Shown: in pieces, positions 6,475-15,104 of the stretch
Numbering within the stretch: position 1 is the stretch's first letter
Layout: the number at the start of each line of letters is the position of its first letter
Assembly: GCA_003543635.1 (NCBI GenBank)
Contig: DNAE01000064.1
Span: forward strand, 1 to 17,234
Direction: 5' to 3'
DNA: 17,234 nt
From: Clostridiales bacterium
GTDB taxonomy: Bacteria > Bacillota > Clostridia > Saccharofermentanales > Saccharofermentanaceae
Notes under the pieces: generated by a model
Seen by the model: the letters and a program-made list of their open reading frames with translations, nothing else
Database searches by the model: none
What the model was told of the DNA's origin: nothing
Made by a program: the position numbers and the translations under genes

Positions 6475-9339
6475 ATGAAGGAAGTAAGTTCACTTAAGAG
6501 CAGCAGGAAAACGGGGAAAAGGGAAAAAGTCCGGGGGAAGTATTCTAAAGCTCCTCTGTTCGCGGGACTGCTCTCCGTTATATGTTTCATCTTCATGTGC
6601 TTCCTGAGCCGTGTCTATCCCTTCGGAGACTTCACGATCCTTGTAAGCGACCTGGAGGCCCAGTATGCCCCCTTCCTGTTTTTCTACAAGAACCATCTCC
6701 TGTCCCAGGACTTTTCCCATATACTGAGCACCCTGACCTATTCCTTCGGTCTGGGCGCCGGCAAGAATATAATGGGCACCTTCGGATACTATCTGGCAAG
6801 CCCTTTGAACCTCCTGGTCCTTTTCTTCGATGCGTCTCAGGTAAATGAATTCGTATTGCTGCTCATGATGATCAGGATCAGCCTTGCGGCATCCTTCATG
6901 ACCCTTTTCATCAGAAGGAGGGCGGAAAACAAGGATTCCTGGTGGCCGATCCTGTTCGGTATCATGTACGCCTATTCCTCCTATACCACCATTTTCCTTT
7001 TCCAGATCATGTGGCTGGACGGATATATGCTCCTGCCCCTTCTCTTATATTTCATCGAGGATTATCTGGATGAGGGCAAGATAAAGGGGCTCATCGTTAC
7101 GCTCCTTCTCCTGTTCCTCACGAACTACTATATCGCCTACATGGCGGGCATCTTCTCCTTCTTCTACCTGATCTTCAGGATGATCATGACGGGTCGTTTC
7201 TCAAGCTTTAAGTCCGGCATGAAGACCGTGGGAAGATTTATTGCCGTAGCCGCAGCCTGCGGCTTGAGCCTGGCGGTCATCCTGATCCCCGTGGGACTTG
7301 ATACCATAAGAAATGCAGATCCCACGAGTCATGCCGGAGCTTCTTCGGATTACATCTCCTTCTCGGCTGTCGATCTCATGGACCAGCTCTTTAACGGAAC
7401 CCCCGGAGAATTCTCCGAGGTCCTCATCGGAAACCTTCCCTTTGTCTTCATAAGCACCATCGTGAATCTGTTCTTCGTGATCTTCATGGTGAGCCGTGCC
7501 GTCGACAAAAGGGAGAAGATAGCCTACGGCATCTGTGCAGGCCTTATCTACCTTTCCCTTAACATCGATTTCCTGGATACCGCATGGCAGGTATTCGACG
7601 AGCCCAACTGGTTCTGGCACAGGCAGACCTTCGTCTTTATGCCCGTGTTCCTGGTGATCGCCCTTAAGCTTTGGGAGAAGTTCGGGCAGGTCACGGCGGC
7701 CGAGATCGCCAAGGGCGGCGGAATACTTCTGGCAGCTCTCTTCGTTGCCCAGAGCCTGGGCGAGATGAAAAAGAGGGATCAGGCCTTCCTGTTTAATCTC
7801 TGCTTCATCGTGGGGCTGGTGGTCATCCTGATCCTCATGAAGAAGGAAAAGTGGCACGAACAACTGAAGGATATGCCCGTGATCTTGCCGGGCCTCCTTT
7901 GCCTTCTTACGATCTTTGAAGTGGTGATCATGGCTCCGATCCTGTCGTCGGGTATCTCCACCATGTCATTGCACTACGGATTTGCCGATAAGTATAACGC
8001 CTCCATCCTGGCGGCGGAGGATTGCGCCGAAGCAAGTGCCGTGGTCAACAACTCCTTCAGAAGTGAGATGGAACAGGACGGTACGGGGAATACATCGGCC
8101 ATTGACGATTCCGGTGCCTACTACGCCGGATATAACGGTATCTCCATCTTTAACTCCAATTCCAACAAGGTATTTAACAGATTCCTGAAGCAGTTCGGTT
8201 ACCATGTCAACTATAATTACTTCACGGCAAGTCACACTTTTGCCTCCCCGGATCTGGATGCCTTCTTCTCCATAGGTACCGTCTATACATGGAGGGATTA
8301 CTCTGCGGCCCGGTTCGTATCCGAGGATTTTTATGATGCGGGCTTAAAGTTCTATATAAACGATAACGTGCTGCCTCCGGTATTCCCGGTGGACAGATCC
8401 GCCTTCGACTTTGATATGTACTCCCTGGAGAAGGAGATAACGGGGAAGAACTACTTTTCCTTCAGGAATAACTGGTATGATTCCCTGTTCCCGGGATGCT
8501 TTGATGCTCCGTTCCTGAAGACCGTTCCCGCTGATGATGTGGAACTCACCCTGGTAAACTGTGCCCTTTATGACATGAACACATACACTGGTACCACTGA
8601 GGATGAGGAGGATGATGCATTTAGCGGTATAGGCGGTTCGTCTTCCAAGTTCGATCCGGACGCTCTGGGACTTGAAGAGCCTTCAAGATATAAGTTCACG
8701 TCAAATACCGTCTACCGTATGAACAAGTCCATACCCCTTGTCCTGGACTATGAGATAGATAATACAAGCGGAGACGAGCTTTACATAAACATAACGGCTC
8801 CCAGATGTCTTGGAGAATGTACCGTGACCGTAAACGGAAAGCGTCTTTGCGGATTGTCCCCCAGAACCTATTATTCGACCGTTATAAGGGCGGGTTCCTT
8901 CGCTCCCGGACAGAAGATCCACGTATCCGTCTCCTCCGATTCCGATTCCTTCACATATCTTTCCGTGAACTTCGCTTACTTCGATAAGGCCGCCTTCGAC
9001 GAGGGATTCCAAAGGATCGACATATCGGGAGTTACCACGGAGCAGATCGAGAACGGCTATGTGAAGATAACGTCGGACCTTGAAGATAACAGGATGATCC
9101 TCACCACGATCCCCTGCGAGGAGGGCTGGACTCTTTATATAGACGGCAACAAGGCGGAGATAACACCCTATGCGGATGCCCTTATCGGAATAGACCCCGG
9201 AACGGGTCACCACGACATAGAATTGGTATTCACCGCCCCGGGTCTTAAGGCAGGCGCCTGCGTAAGCCTTTTGGGCATCCTTATGCTCGCGGCGACGGCC
9301 TGTCTCACGGGAAGGAAAAATAAGGCAACAAAAAGCTGA
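6475..9339 (+). CDS. yfhO: YfhO-family membrane glycosyltransferase (GT-C)
   Basis: This 954-residue protein has a basic N-terminal tail, about a dozen membrane segments in the first half, a long outer region (roughly residues 500-915) and a final membrane segment followed by a basic end. The first outer loop has SDLEAQYAPF (58-67), the D..QY hallmark of YfhO proteins. The outer domain ends in the family's typical GWTLYIDG and GHHDIELVF blocks. In B. subtilis YfhO is the GT-C enzyme that moves a sugar from the CsbB-made lipid carrier onto lipoteichoic acid; the divergent CsbB-like GT2 gene supports the same partnership here. The ATG at 6475 is chosen because GAGAGG precedes it by three bases. 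An in-frame TTG at 6454 has no ribosome site. It is somewhat longer than the usual length near 850-900. The acceptor is unknown. Confidence 0.9.
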   Translation: MKEVSSLKSSRKTGKREKVRGKYSKAPLFAGLLSVICFIFMCFLSRVYPFGDFTILVSDLEAQYAPFLFFYKNHLLSQDFSHILSTLTYSFGLGAGKNIMGTFGYYLASPLNLLVLFFDASQVNEFVLLLMMIRISLAASFMTLFIRRRAENKDSWWPILFGIMYAYSSYTTIFLFQIMWLDGYMLLPLLLYFIEDYLDEGKIKGLIVTLLLLFLTNYYIAYMAGIFSFFYLIFRMIMTGRFSSFKSGMKTVGRFIAVAAACGLSLAVILIPVGLDTIRNADPTSHAGASSDYISFSAVDLMDQLFNGTPGEFSEVLIGNLPFVFISTIVNLFFVIFMVSRAVDKREKIAYGICAGLIYLSLNIDFLDTAWQVFDEPNWFWHRQTFVFMPVFLVIALKLWEKFGQVTAAEIAKGGGILLAALFVAQSLGEMKKRDQAFLFNLCFIVGLVVILILMKKEKWHEQLKDMPVILPGLLCLLTIFEVVIMAPILSSGISTMSLHYGFADKYNASILAAEDCAEASAVVNNSFRSEMEQDGTGNTSAIDDSGAYYAGYNGISIFNSNSNKVFNRFLKQFGYHVNYNYFTASHTFASPDLDAFFSIGTVYTWRDYSAARFVSEDFYDAGLKFYINDNVLPPVFPVDRSAFDFDMYSLEKEITGKNYFSFRNNWYDSLFPGCFDAPFLKTVPADDVELTLVNCALYDMNTYTGTTEDEEDDAFSGIGGSSSKFDPDALGLEEPSRYKFTSNTVYRMNKSIPLVLDYEIDNTSGDELYINITAPRCLGECTVTVNGKRLCGLSPRTYYSTVIRAGSFAPGQKIHVSVSSDSDSFTYLSVNFAYFDKAAFDEGFQRIDISGVTTEQIENGYVKITSDLEDNRMILTTIPCEEGWTLYIDGNKAEITPYADALIGIDPGTGHHDIELVFTAPGLKAGACVSLLGILMLAATACLTGRKNKATKS

Positions 9340-9346
9340 CAGTTTA

Positions 9347-9355
9347 TGATATATT
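9347..9355 (+). promoter_or_regulatory. Extended -10 promoter before the phosphohexomutase gene
   Basis: TG (9347-9348), one base, then TATATT (9350-9355) form an extended -10 in the 47-base gap after the yfhO gene. No good -35 is visible at 16-18 bases. The predicted start near 9362 leaves a leader with AAGGA before the ATG. The different codon use of the next gene supports a separate transcription unit. Confidence 0.45.
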
Positions 9356-9386
9356 AAGCAACGGCAAAAGAAAGGAAGGATTAAGT

Positions 9387-11171
9387 ATGAATTTCAAGGA
9401 CACTTATTTGATCTGGAGTCAGGATCCTTATTTTGACGAGGAGACCAGACTTGAACTTAAGAACATAGCAGACGACGAGAAGGAGATCGAGGAAAGATTC
9501 TACAAGGATCTGGAATTCGGTACCGGCGGTCTGCGCGGCATCCTGGGAGCAGGAACCAACAGGATGAACGTTTATACGGTGGCAAAGGCTTCCGCAGGTC
9601 TTGCCCAGTACATCGTAAGCAACGGTGAAGAGGCAATGAAGAGGGGTGTTGCCATCTGCTTCGACTCAAGACACTATTCCCCCGAGTTTGCACAGGTAGC
9701 CGCCACCACCTTCGCGGCATACGGCGTAAAGGCTTATCTTTCCGATGAGCTCCGTCCCGTTCCCATGTGCTCCTATTCCGTAAGATATTTCAATGCATTT
9801 GCCGGTGTTATGATCACCGCTTCCCATAATCCCCCCAAGTACAACGGTTACAAGGTGTACGGCGAGGACGGCGGACAGGTCACCAATGAGGCTGCCTCCG
9901 CGATCCTCAAGAACATGGAGGATTATGCCGACGTAAGATCCATCAAGAAGATGGACTTCGAGGATGCCGTTTCCTGCGGGCTCATCGAGAGATTCGGTCC
10001 CGAGGTGGATGTTGCTTATCTCGACATGCTCACAGAGCTCATCATCGACAAGGATGCCATCGCCCGTCAGAGTGACATGAGCATCGTATATACTCCTCTG
10101 CACGGTTCCGGTAACAAGCCCGTCAGAAGGATCTTAAAGAAGGCCGGATTCAACAACGTTTATGTTGTTCCCCAGCAGGAGCTTCCCGACGGAGCATTCC
10201 CCACTGTGAAGTCCCCCAACCCCGAGGATCCCGCTGCCCTTACCATGGGTATCGAGCTTGCCAAGAAGGTGGGAGCTTCCCTTGTATTCGGTACCGATCC
10301 CGATTCCGACAGACTCGGCATCGCAGCAAGGACCGAGGAGAACGGCGAAGTAGTCTACAAGTGCTTCACCGGTAATCAGGTGGGCCTGATGCTCCTGGAT
10401 TACATCCTGGATTCCAAGAAGCGTCTCGGAACGCTGGAGGACAACTCCTTTGCATGTACGACCATCGTTTCCACAAAGCTTTGTGCTTCCGTCTGCCGTG
10501 AGTACGGCGTTGAACTCCAGGAGACACTCACGGGCTTCAAGTATATCGGCGAGAGGATCAAGTTCGACGACGAATTCGGCGACAAGCACTTCCAGTTCGG
10601 ATTCGAGGAGAGCTACGGTTACCTTTCCGGTACATCCGTCAGAGACAAGGATGCCGTTGTTGCGGCTATGCTCGTCTGCGGTATGGCAGCCCAGTCCTTC
10701 GACAGGGGCGAGACCCTTTTCGACAGGCTTGAGAGGATCTACAAGAAGCACGGTTACGGCTTCGAGCAGGCCGTAAGCTTCACCCTTGAGGGCAAGGAAG
10801 GTATCGCAAAGATCGTTTCCTGCATGGATTCCATGAGAGCGGATCTTGAGAACTGCAAGAACGGCGAGGATGCAGCTAAGCTTATCGGCGGCCCCTCCGT
10901 TGTGGCTGTAAGGGATTACAGTAAGTCCGTAAGATATGATTTCTCTGAAGGAGAAGTCAAGACGAGCGAGCTCACCCTTCCCAAGTCCAACGTGCTCCTT
11001 TACGAGCTGGGCGGTGACAAGGGCCTCGACTGGGCCTGCGCAAGACCTTCCGGTACGGAGCCCAAGCTCAAGATCTATTTCGGCGTATACGATTCCACCG
11101 AGGAGGGTGCCAAGGCTCGTCTTGAGACGGTCAAGGAGCAGATGAGCGCCTTCGTAAAGGCAAGACTTTAA
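9387..11171 (+). CDS. pgcA: Phosphoglucomutase/phosphomannomutase (alpha-D-phosphohexomutase)
   Basis: This 594-residue cytoplasmic enzyme interconverts hexose 6-phosphate and hexose 1-phosphate, feeding UDP-glucose or GDP-mannose synthesis. All four family signatures are present in order: FGTGGLRG (44-51); the phosphoserine loop TASHNP (144-149, active Ser146); the Mg-binding DPDSDR (304-309); the sugar-binding GFEESYGYLSG (405-415); and the phosphate-binding RPSGTEPKLK (553-562). Its length fits PgcA-type Firmicutes enzymes. AAGGA lies about six bases before the ATG. The codon use looks more optimised than its neighbours: almost every isoleucine is ATC and only one ATA is seen, suggesting high expression. 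Next to GDP-sugar genes it may also act as the phosphomannomutase (ManB role), since no dedicated one is present here. That assignment is inference. Confidence 0.93.
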   Translation: MNFKDTYLIWSQDPYFDEETRLELKNIADDEKEIEERFYKDLEFGTGGLRGILGAGTNRMNVYTVAKASAGLAQYIVSNGEEAMKRGVAICFDSRHYSPEFAQVAATTFAAYGVKAYLSDELRPVPMCSYSVRYFNAFAGVMITASHNPPKYNGYKVYGEDGGQVTNEAASAILKNMEDYADVRSIKKMDFEDAVSCGLIERFGPEVDVAYLDMLTELIIDKDAIARQSDMSIVYTPLHGSGNKPVRRILKKAGFNNVYVVPQQELPDGAFPTVKSPNPEDPAALTMGIELAKKVGASLVFGTDPDSDRLGIAARTEENGEVVYKCFTGNQVGLMLLDYILDSKKRLGTLEDNSFACTTIVSTKLCASVCREYGVELQETLTGFKYIGERIKFDDEFGDKHFQFGFEESYGYLSGTSVRDKDAVVAAMLVCGMAAQSFDRGETLFDRLERIYKKHGYGFEQAVSFTLEGKEGIAKIVSCMDSMRADLENCKNGEDAAKLIGGPSVVAVRDYSKSVRYDFSEGEVKTSELTLPKSNVLLYELGGDKGLDWACARPSGTEPKLKIYFGVYDSTEEGAKARLETVKEQMSAFVKARL

Positions 11172-11180
11172 GGAACAGCT

Positions 11181-12344
11181 GTGTTAGCTTATAACCTTCA
11201 ACCCTTAGCAGGTGAGAAACTTACCGGCATCGGATTCTATGCCGCCAACGTGATGAACGCACTCCTCAGGGAGCAGGACGCTCCCGCGGAGTTTCACGTG
11301 TTCGATTTTCTGGGCAAAAACAACGGGGCTGAAACGGCCCTTTCCCACCTTGATAAGAAGATCGATCCCAAGGATCTTCACGTGGTCACCAAGATCCCCC
11401 TTTCCGTCTATATCAGGATGGGAAAGCTGGGACGGGTGGTGCCCTATGAGAAACTGACCTCCTCGGAGGCCGACCTCACCGTGTTCTTTAACTACCTGGC
11501 GCCCCTGGGCCTTAAGGGAAAGAATATAATCACCATCTACGACCTGGTCTGCGAGAGATATCCGGAGACCATGGAGGGCAGGAACAGAAGGCTCCTCAGG
11601 GGTCACCTCAAGCCCTGCGCCCAAAGTGCCGATGCCATCGTTACCATCTCCGATTTCTCCAAGAAGGAGATCATGGAGGTGTACGGCATTCCCGGTGAGA
11701 AGATACACGTGGCATACTGCGGAGTGGATACGGAATTCTACCGTCCCGCGGAAAGCGACGAGGAGAAGCGGCGGGACCAGGAGATTGTAAAGAAACTCAA
11801 GGGCGACGGAAGGTATATCCTCTATGTGGGAACATTGGAGCCCCGCAAGAATATAGTTAATCTGGTCAAGGCCTTTGACATCTTAAAGTCCCGGGAGGGA
11901 TTCGGGGATGTTAAGCTGGTCCTGGCGGGCGGTTTGGGATGGCAGCCTGATGTTACCCTCAAGGCCATCGACTCCTGCGACTCCCGGGACCATATAATCA
12001 GGACCGGATATATCTCCCAGGATCAGAAGCGGGCCCTTTACAGATGTGCCGATCTTTTCTGTTTCCCCAGTATATACGAAGGATTCGGAATGCCCGTCAC
12101 CGAGGCCATGGCCTGCGGAACCAATGTGGTCATATCCCATTCCTCGAGCCTTCCCGAAGCCTCCTGCGGCTTAGCTCCGATGGTGGAGATAAACGACGAG
12201 TTCGGATTCGCGGAGGAATTCGATGATTTCCTTACGGGAAAGACCGAGCCTCATTCCAAGGAGGAACTCATCGGAGCGGTCTCCCGCTTCAACTGGGAAG
12301 ATGCCGCGCGCGTATATAAAGAAGCAATAAATAGCATCCGATAG
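11181..12344 (+). CDS. GT4-family glycosyltransferase
   Basis: This 387-residue GT-B-fold cytoplasmic glycosyltransferase would use a nucleotide sugar to extend a glycan. The N-terminal domain has the glycine-rich acceptor loop GEKLTGIGFY (11-20). The C-terminal domain carries YVGTLEPRKN (215-224) and the donor-binding E-x7-E motif, E300 and E308, within SIYEGFGMPVTEAMACG. The start is GTG at 11181, with AAGGA six bases upstream and only nine bases after the phosphohexomutase stop, so the two genes are probably co-transcribed. The sequence style recalls mannosyl- or rhamnosyltransferases of ABC-dependent O-polysaccharide clusters, which suits the GDP-sugar genes that follow. The donor specificity cannot be determined from sequence. 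Confidence 0.88.
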   Translation: MLAYNLQPLAGEKLTGIGFYAANVMNALLREQDAPAEFHVFDFLGKNNGAETALSHLDKKIDPKDLHVVTKIPLSVYIRMGKLGRVVPYEKLTSSEADLTVFFNYLAPLGLKGKNIITIYDLVCERYPETMEGRNRRLLRGHLKPCAQSADAIVTISDFSKKEIMEVYGIPGEKIHVAYCGVDTEFYRPAESDEEKRRDQEIVKKLKGDGRYILYVGTLEPRKNIVNLVKAFDILKSREGFGDVKLVLAGGLGWQPDVTLKAIDSCDSRDHIIRTGYISQDQKRALYRCADLFCFPSIYEGFGMPVTEAMACGTNVVISHSSSLPEASCGLAPMVEINDEFGFAEEFDDFLTGKTEPHSKEELIGAVSRFNWEDAARVYKEAINSIR

Positions 12345-12351
12345 TATTTCA

Positions 12352-12360
12352 TGTTAAAAT
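12352..12360 (+). promoter_or_regulatory. Possible extended -10 promoter before gmd
   Basis: TG (12352-12353), one base, then TAAAAT (12355-12360), in the 51-base gap between the GT4 gene and gmd. No -35 is evident. It is the only AT-rich break in an otherwise packed operon, so an internal start for the gmd-onward genes is possible; read-through from upstream is equally likely. Confidence 0.35.
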
Positions 12361-12395
12361 AACAGGTCAGTATATAAATCCTCGGGGGTTTCATT

Positions 12396-13412
12396 ATGAA
12401 GAGAGCTCTTATAACCGGTATAACCGGACAGGACGGATCGTATCTTTCCGAACTCCTTCTCGAGAAGGGTTACGAAGTTTACGGTATCTGGAGAAGAAAA
12501 GCCTTTGTCGATTACGGCAATATCGGACATATAAAGGACAAGGTACATCTTATCTATGCGGACATGACGGACGCTGTTTCCCTCATCTCCGCCATGAGGA
12601 TATCGAAGGCGGACGAGGTCTATAACCTGGCGGCCCAGTCCTTCGTTTCCACCAGCTGGGATACCCCCATCGGAACGGCGGACATCGACGGCATCGGCGT
12701 TACAAATATGCTCGAGGCCATAAAGTTCGTTAATCCCGAAGCCAGGTTCTATCAGGCTTCCACCTCGGAGATGTTCGGCAAGGTCCAGGCCATGCCCCAG
12801 AACGAGGATACCCCGTTTTATCCCAGGTCTCCCTACGGAGTCGCCAAGCTCTACGGACACTGGATCACCAAGAACTACCGCGAGAGCTACAACATGTTTG
12901 CCTGCTCCGGCATCCTGTTCAACCACGAGTCGGAAAGAAGGGGCCTTGAGTTCGTAACAAGAAAGATCACCAACGCCGCAGCCCGCATCTCCCTGGGACT
13001 TCAGGAGGGACTCGAGCTGGGTAACCTCTCCGCCAAGAGAGACTGGGGACACTCCCAGGATTACGTAAGGGCCATGTATCTCATGCTCCAGGCCGATTCC
13101 CCCGACGACTATGTCGTTGCCACTGGGGAGACGAGAACGGTGCGCGAGTTTGCCCAGATCGCCTTTTCCCGCGTGGGTATAGACCTCGAGTGGGAGGGTG
13201 AAGGCATAAACGAAAAGGGTGTCGATAAGAAGACCGGTAAGGTCATAGTATCGGTCAATCCCGAATTCTTCCGCCCCGCAGAGGTGGATATCCTTCTCGG
13301 AGATCCCTCGAAGGCGGAAACAAAGCTCGGATGGAAGCGTGAGATCAGCTTCGATCAGCTCGTTACAAGGATGGTCGAGAACGACCTCCGCATCGTGAAA
13401 GAGAATGGCTGA
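12396..13412 (+). CDS. gmd: GDP-mannose 4,6-dehydratase
   Basis: This 338-residue NADP-dependent short-chain dehydrogenase converts GDP-D-mannose to GDP-4-dehydro-6-deoxy-D-mannose, the shared precursor of GDP-D-rhamnose, GDP-L-fucose and related sugars. It shows the Gmd-type Rossmann start GITGQDGSYL (8-17), NLAAQSFVSTSW (77-88), the catalytic STSE (122-125) and YGVAK (Tyr147, Lys151), then NHESERRG and the DWGHSQDYV block. All of these are characteristic of Gmd. A GGGGG run lies about seven bases before the ATG. The gene overlaps the following reductase by 8 bases. The presence of a D-rhamnose-type reductase next door, rather than a fucose synthase, points to GDP-D-rhamnose as the product of the pair. 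Confidence 0.95.
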   Translation: MKRALITGITGQDGSYLSELLLEKGYEVYGIWRRKAFVDYGNIGHIKDKVHLIYADMTDAVSLISAMRISKADEVYNLAAQSFVSTSWDTPIGTADIDGIGVTNMLEAIKFVNPEARFYQASTSEMFGKVQAMPQNEDTPFYPRSPYGVAKLYGHWITKNYRESYNMFACSGILFNHESERRGLEFVTRKITNAAARISLGLQEGLELGNLSAKRDWGHSQDYVRAMYLMLQADSPDDYVVATGETRTVREFAQIAFSRVGIDLEWEGEGINEKGVDKKTGKVIVSVNPEFFRPAEVDILLGDPSKAETKLGWKREISFDQLVTRMVENDLRIVKENG

Positions 13413-14322
13413 AAGAGCACTTATAGTAGGCATTGAAGGATTCGCCGGTTCCGCACTTAAAACGGAACTTCAGGAAAACGGGTACGAGGTCTTCGGAGTA
13501 GACATCGTATCCTCGGGGGATGATGTCATCATCGGGGATATGACCGATCCCCGGGTGTGTTCTCAGATCATGGGGAAGATCAAACCCGACTATATCTTTA
13601 ACCTCGCAGGTCAGGCATCCCCGGGGGTTTCCTGGAGGGATCCCGCCCTCACCATGAGGATCAACGTGGACTTGTCGGTCAATATCGCCATGGCGGTGAA
13701 GGAGCTCTGTCCCAAGACGAGGATGCTCTTTATCGGATCCGCCAACCAGTACGATATTGCGGCTTCGGAGGATAAGACCATAAGCGAATCCTGTCCCTTA
13801 AGCGGAGACTCCCCCTATTCTGTATCAAAGAACACCCAGGAGGCACTGCTTTTGCTCCTTGCCAAAAGGTATGATCTGGACATGGTATTCACCAGGTCCT
13901 TTAACCATACGGGCCCGGGTCAGAAGACAGGCTTCGTGGTGACGGATTATGCCAAGAGGATCGCAGATCTCGAGAAGGGGCTTATCGACACCTTCACTTA
14001 CGGCGATCTGGATTCCAGGAAGGATTTCTCCGATGTCAGGGATGTGGTCAGGGCCTACAGGCTCCTCGCCGAACGCGGAACATCGGGACAGATCTATAAT
14101 GTGGGCTCCGGGGAAAGCTTTTATCTCCGGGATATGATAGCCCATATGGTGGAAAAGAGCCCCGCGGCCATGAAGGCCACCACGTTGCCCCCGGATAACG
14201 GCGACAGGGATCTTCCCGAGTGGAAAGCAGATATATCAAAGCTTGTGAAGGATACGGGATTTGCTCCCCAATGCGATATATACCATACGATAGAACAAGT
14301 ACTGGAGGCCGCTAGGACCTGA
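13405..14322 (+). CDS. rmd: GDP-4-dehydro-6-deoxy-D-mannose reductase (GDP-D-rhamnose synthesis)
   Basis: This 305-residue extended short-chain dehydrogenase likely reduces the Gmd product to GDP-D-rhamnose. It has a Rossmann start GIEGFAGS (9-16), NLAGQASPGVSW (66-77), GSANQY with Ser112, the catalytic Y-x3-K (Tyr138, Lys142) in SPYSVSK, and RSFNHTGPGQ (164-173), a block typical of Rmd enzymes. A GDP-6-deoxy-D-talose synthase with opposite stereochemistry cannot be excluded from motifs alone. GDP-L-fucose synthase is less likely. It starts inside the last codons of gmd (8-base overlap), so the two are translationally coupled, and it ends one base before wzm. The likely use is to supply D-rhamnose to the polymer exported by the next two genes. 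Confidence 0.85.
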   Translation: MAERALIVGIEGFAGSALKTELQENGYEVFGVDIVSSGDDVIIGDMTDPRVCSQIMGKIKPDYIFNLAGQASPGVSWRDPALTMRINVDLSVNIAMAVKELCPKTRMLFIGSANQYDIAASEDKTISESCPLSGDSPYSVSKNTQEALLLLLAKRYDLDMVFTRSFNHTGPGQKTGFVVTDYAKRIADLEKGLIDTFTYGDLDSRKDFSDVRDVVRAYRLLAERGTSGQIYNVGSGESFYLRDMIAHMVEKSPAAMKATTLPPDNGDRDLPEWKADISKLVKDTGFAPQCDIYHTIEQVLEAART

Positions 14323-14323
14323 T

Positions 14324-15103
14324 ATGATTAACGATCTTAAGGAGATTTTCAAATACCGGCAGATGATCGTCAGCATGGTGAGGAAGGAACTTCGGGGAAG
14401 ATACAAGGGTTCCGTCCTCGGATTCATGTGGACCTTCATCAATCCGCTTCTGCAGCTCCTCGTATACAATATGGTATTTTCCATAATATTGCGCAACAAC
14501 ATCGAGAAATTCTATCTCTACCTGTTCGTTGCCCTGATCCCCTGGATGTTCTTCTCCGCCTCCATAACGGGAGGTTCGGTGTCCATCCTCTCCCAGAAGG
14601 ACCTTATAAAGAAGATCTATTTCCCCAGGGAGATAATCCCCGTCTCCTACGTGACATCGAGCTTCGTTAATATGCTCTTATGCTTTATCGTGGTGATCGC
14701 GGTGGCCCTCATATCGGGAGTCGTTCCGACTGTTACGGGCATCATCTGCCTTCCCGTTATCATGATAGTCGAATATATGATGGGATTGGGCGTTGCCCTG
14801 ATCGTGTCGGCGCTGACGGTTTACCTGCGCGATCTGGAACATATCCTGTCGATCCTCGCCATGGTGTGGATGTATGCGACCCCGGTCTGCTACCCCGAGG
14901 AACTGATCCCCGAGAGGTTCCTGTTCCTCTATTCCTTGAATCCCATGGTACCCGTCATAAGGGCATACCGTTCCGTTCTCTACTACGGGGGGACCCCGGA
15001 CATGAGATCCCTTATTGAATCCCTGGCGTTCGGAGTGGTATTCATACTGGCGGGACTTCTCATCTTCGGCAAGCTGAAGAGAAACTTCGCGGAGGAACTC
15101 TGA
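14324..15103 (+). CDS. wzm: ABC polysaccharide exporter, membrane subunit (Wzm/ABC-2 type)
   Basis: This 259-residue permease has about six membrane segments. The cytoplasmic N-terminus has the family pattern RKELRGRYKGSVLGFMW (about 20-36), and FINPLLQ, IYFPREIIP (106-114) and a C-terminal SLNPMVPVIRAYR block follow. These are classic for O-antigen/teichoic-acid-type ABC-2 exporters (Wzm, TagG, RfbA). It would form a homodimer with the ATPase encoded next to move a lipid-linked polysaccharide across the membrane. AGGA lies six bases before the ATG. The gene follows rmd after one base and precedes wzt after one base, both through a TGATATG junction, so expression is tightly coupled. Confidence 0.93.
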   Translation: MINDLKEIFKYRQMIVSMVRKELRGRYKGSVLGFMWTFINPLLQLLVYNMVFSIILRNNIEKFYLYLFVALIPWMFFSASITGGSVSILSQKDLIKKIYFPREIIPVSYVTSSFVNMLLCFIVVIAVALISGVVPTVTGIICLPVIMIVEYMMGLGVALIVSALTVYLRDLEHILSILAMVWMYATPVCYPEELIPERFLFLYSLNPMVPVIRAYRSVLYYGGTPDMRSLIESLAFGVVFILAGLLIFGKLKRNFAEEL

Positions 15104-15104
15104 T

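Noticed and set aside
7201..7863. Minus-strand open frame rich in H, E, D and G opposite yfhO
   Set aside because: The odd composition is what is expected from antisense of a hydrophobic membrane protein.
12354..13433. Long minus-strand open frame (359 codons) opposite gmd
   Set aside because: It is the complement of a gene with full Gmd motifs; its translation shows no family motif, and no ribosome site supports it.
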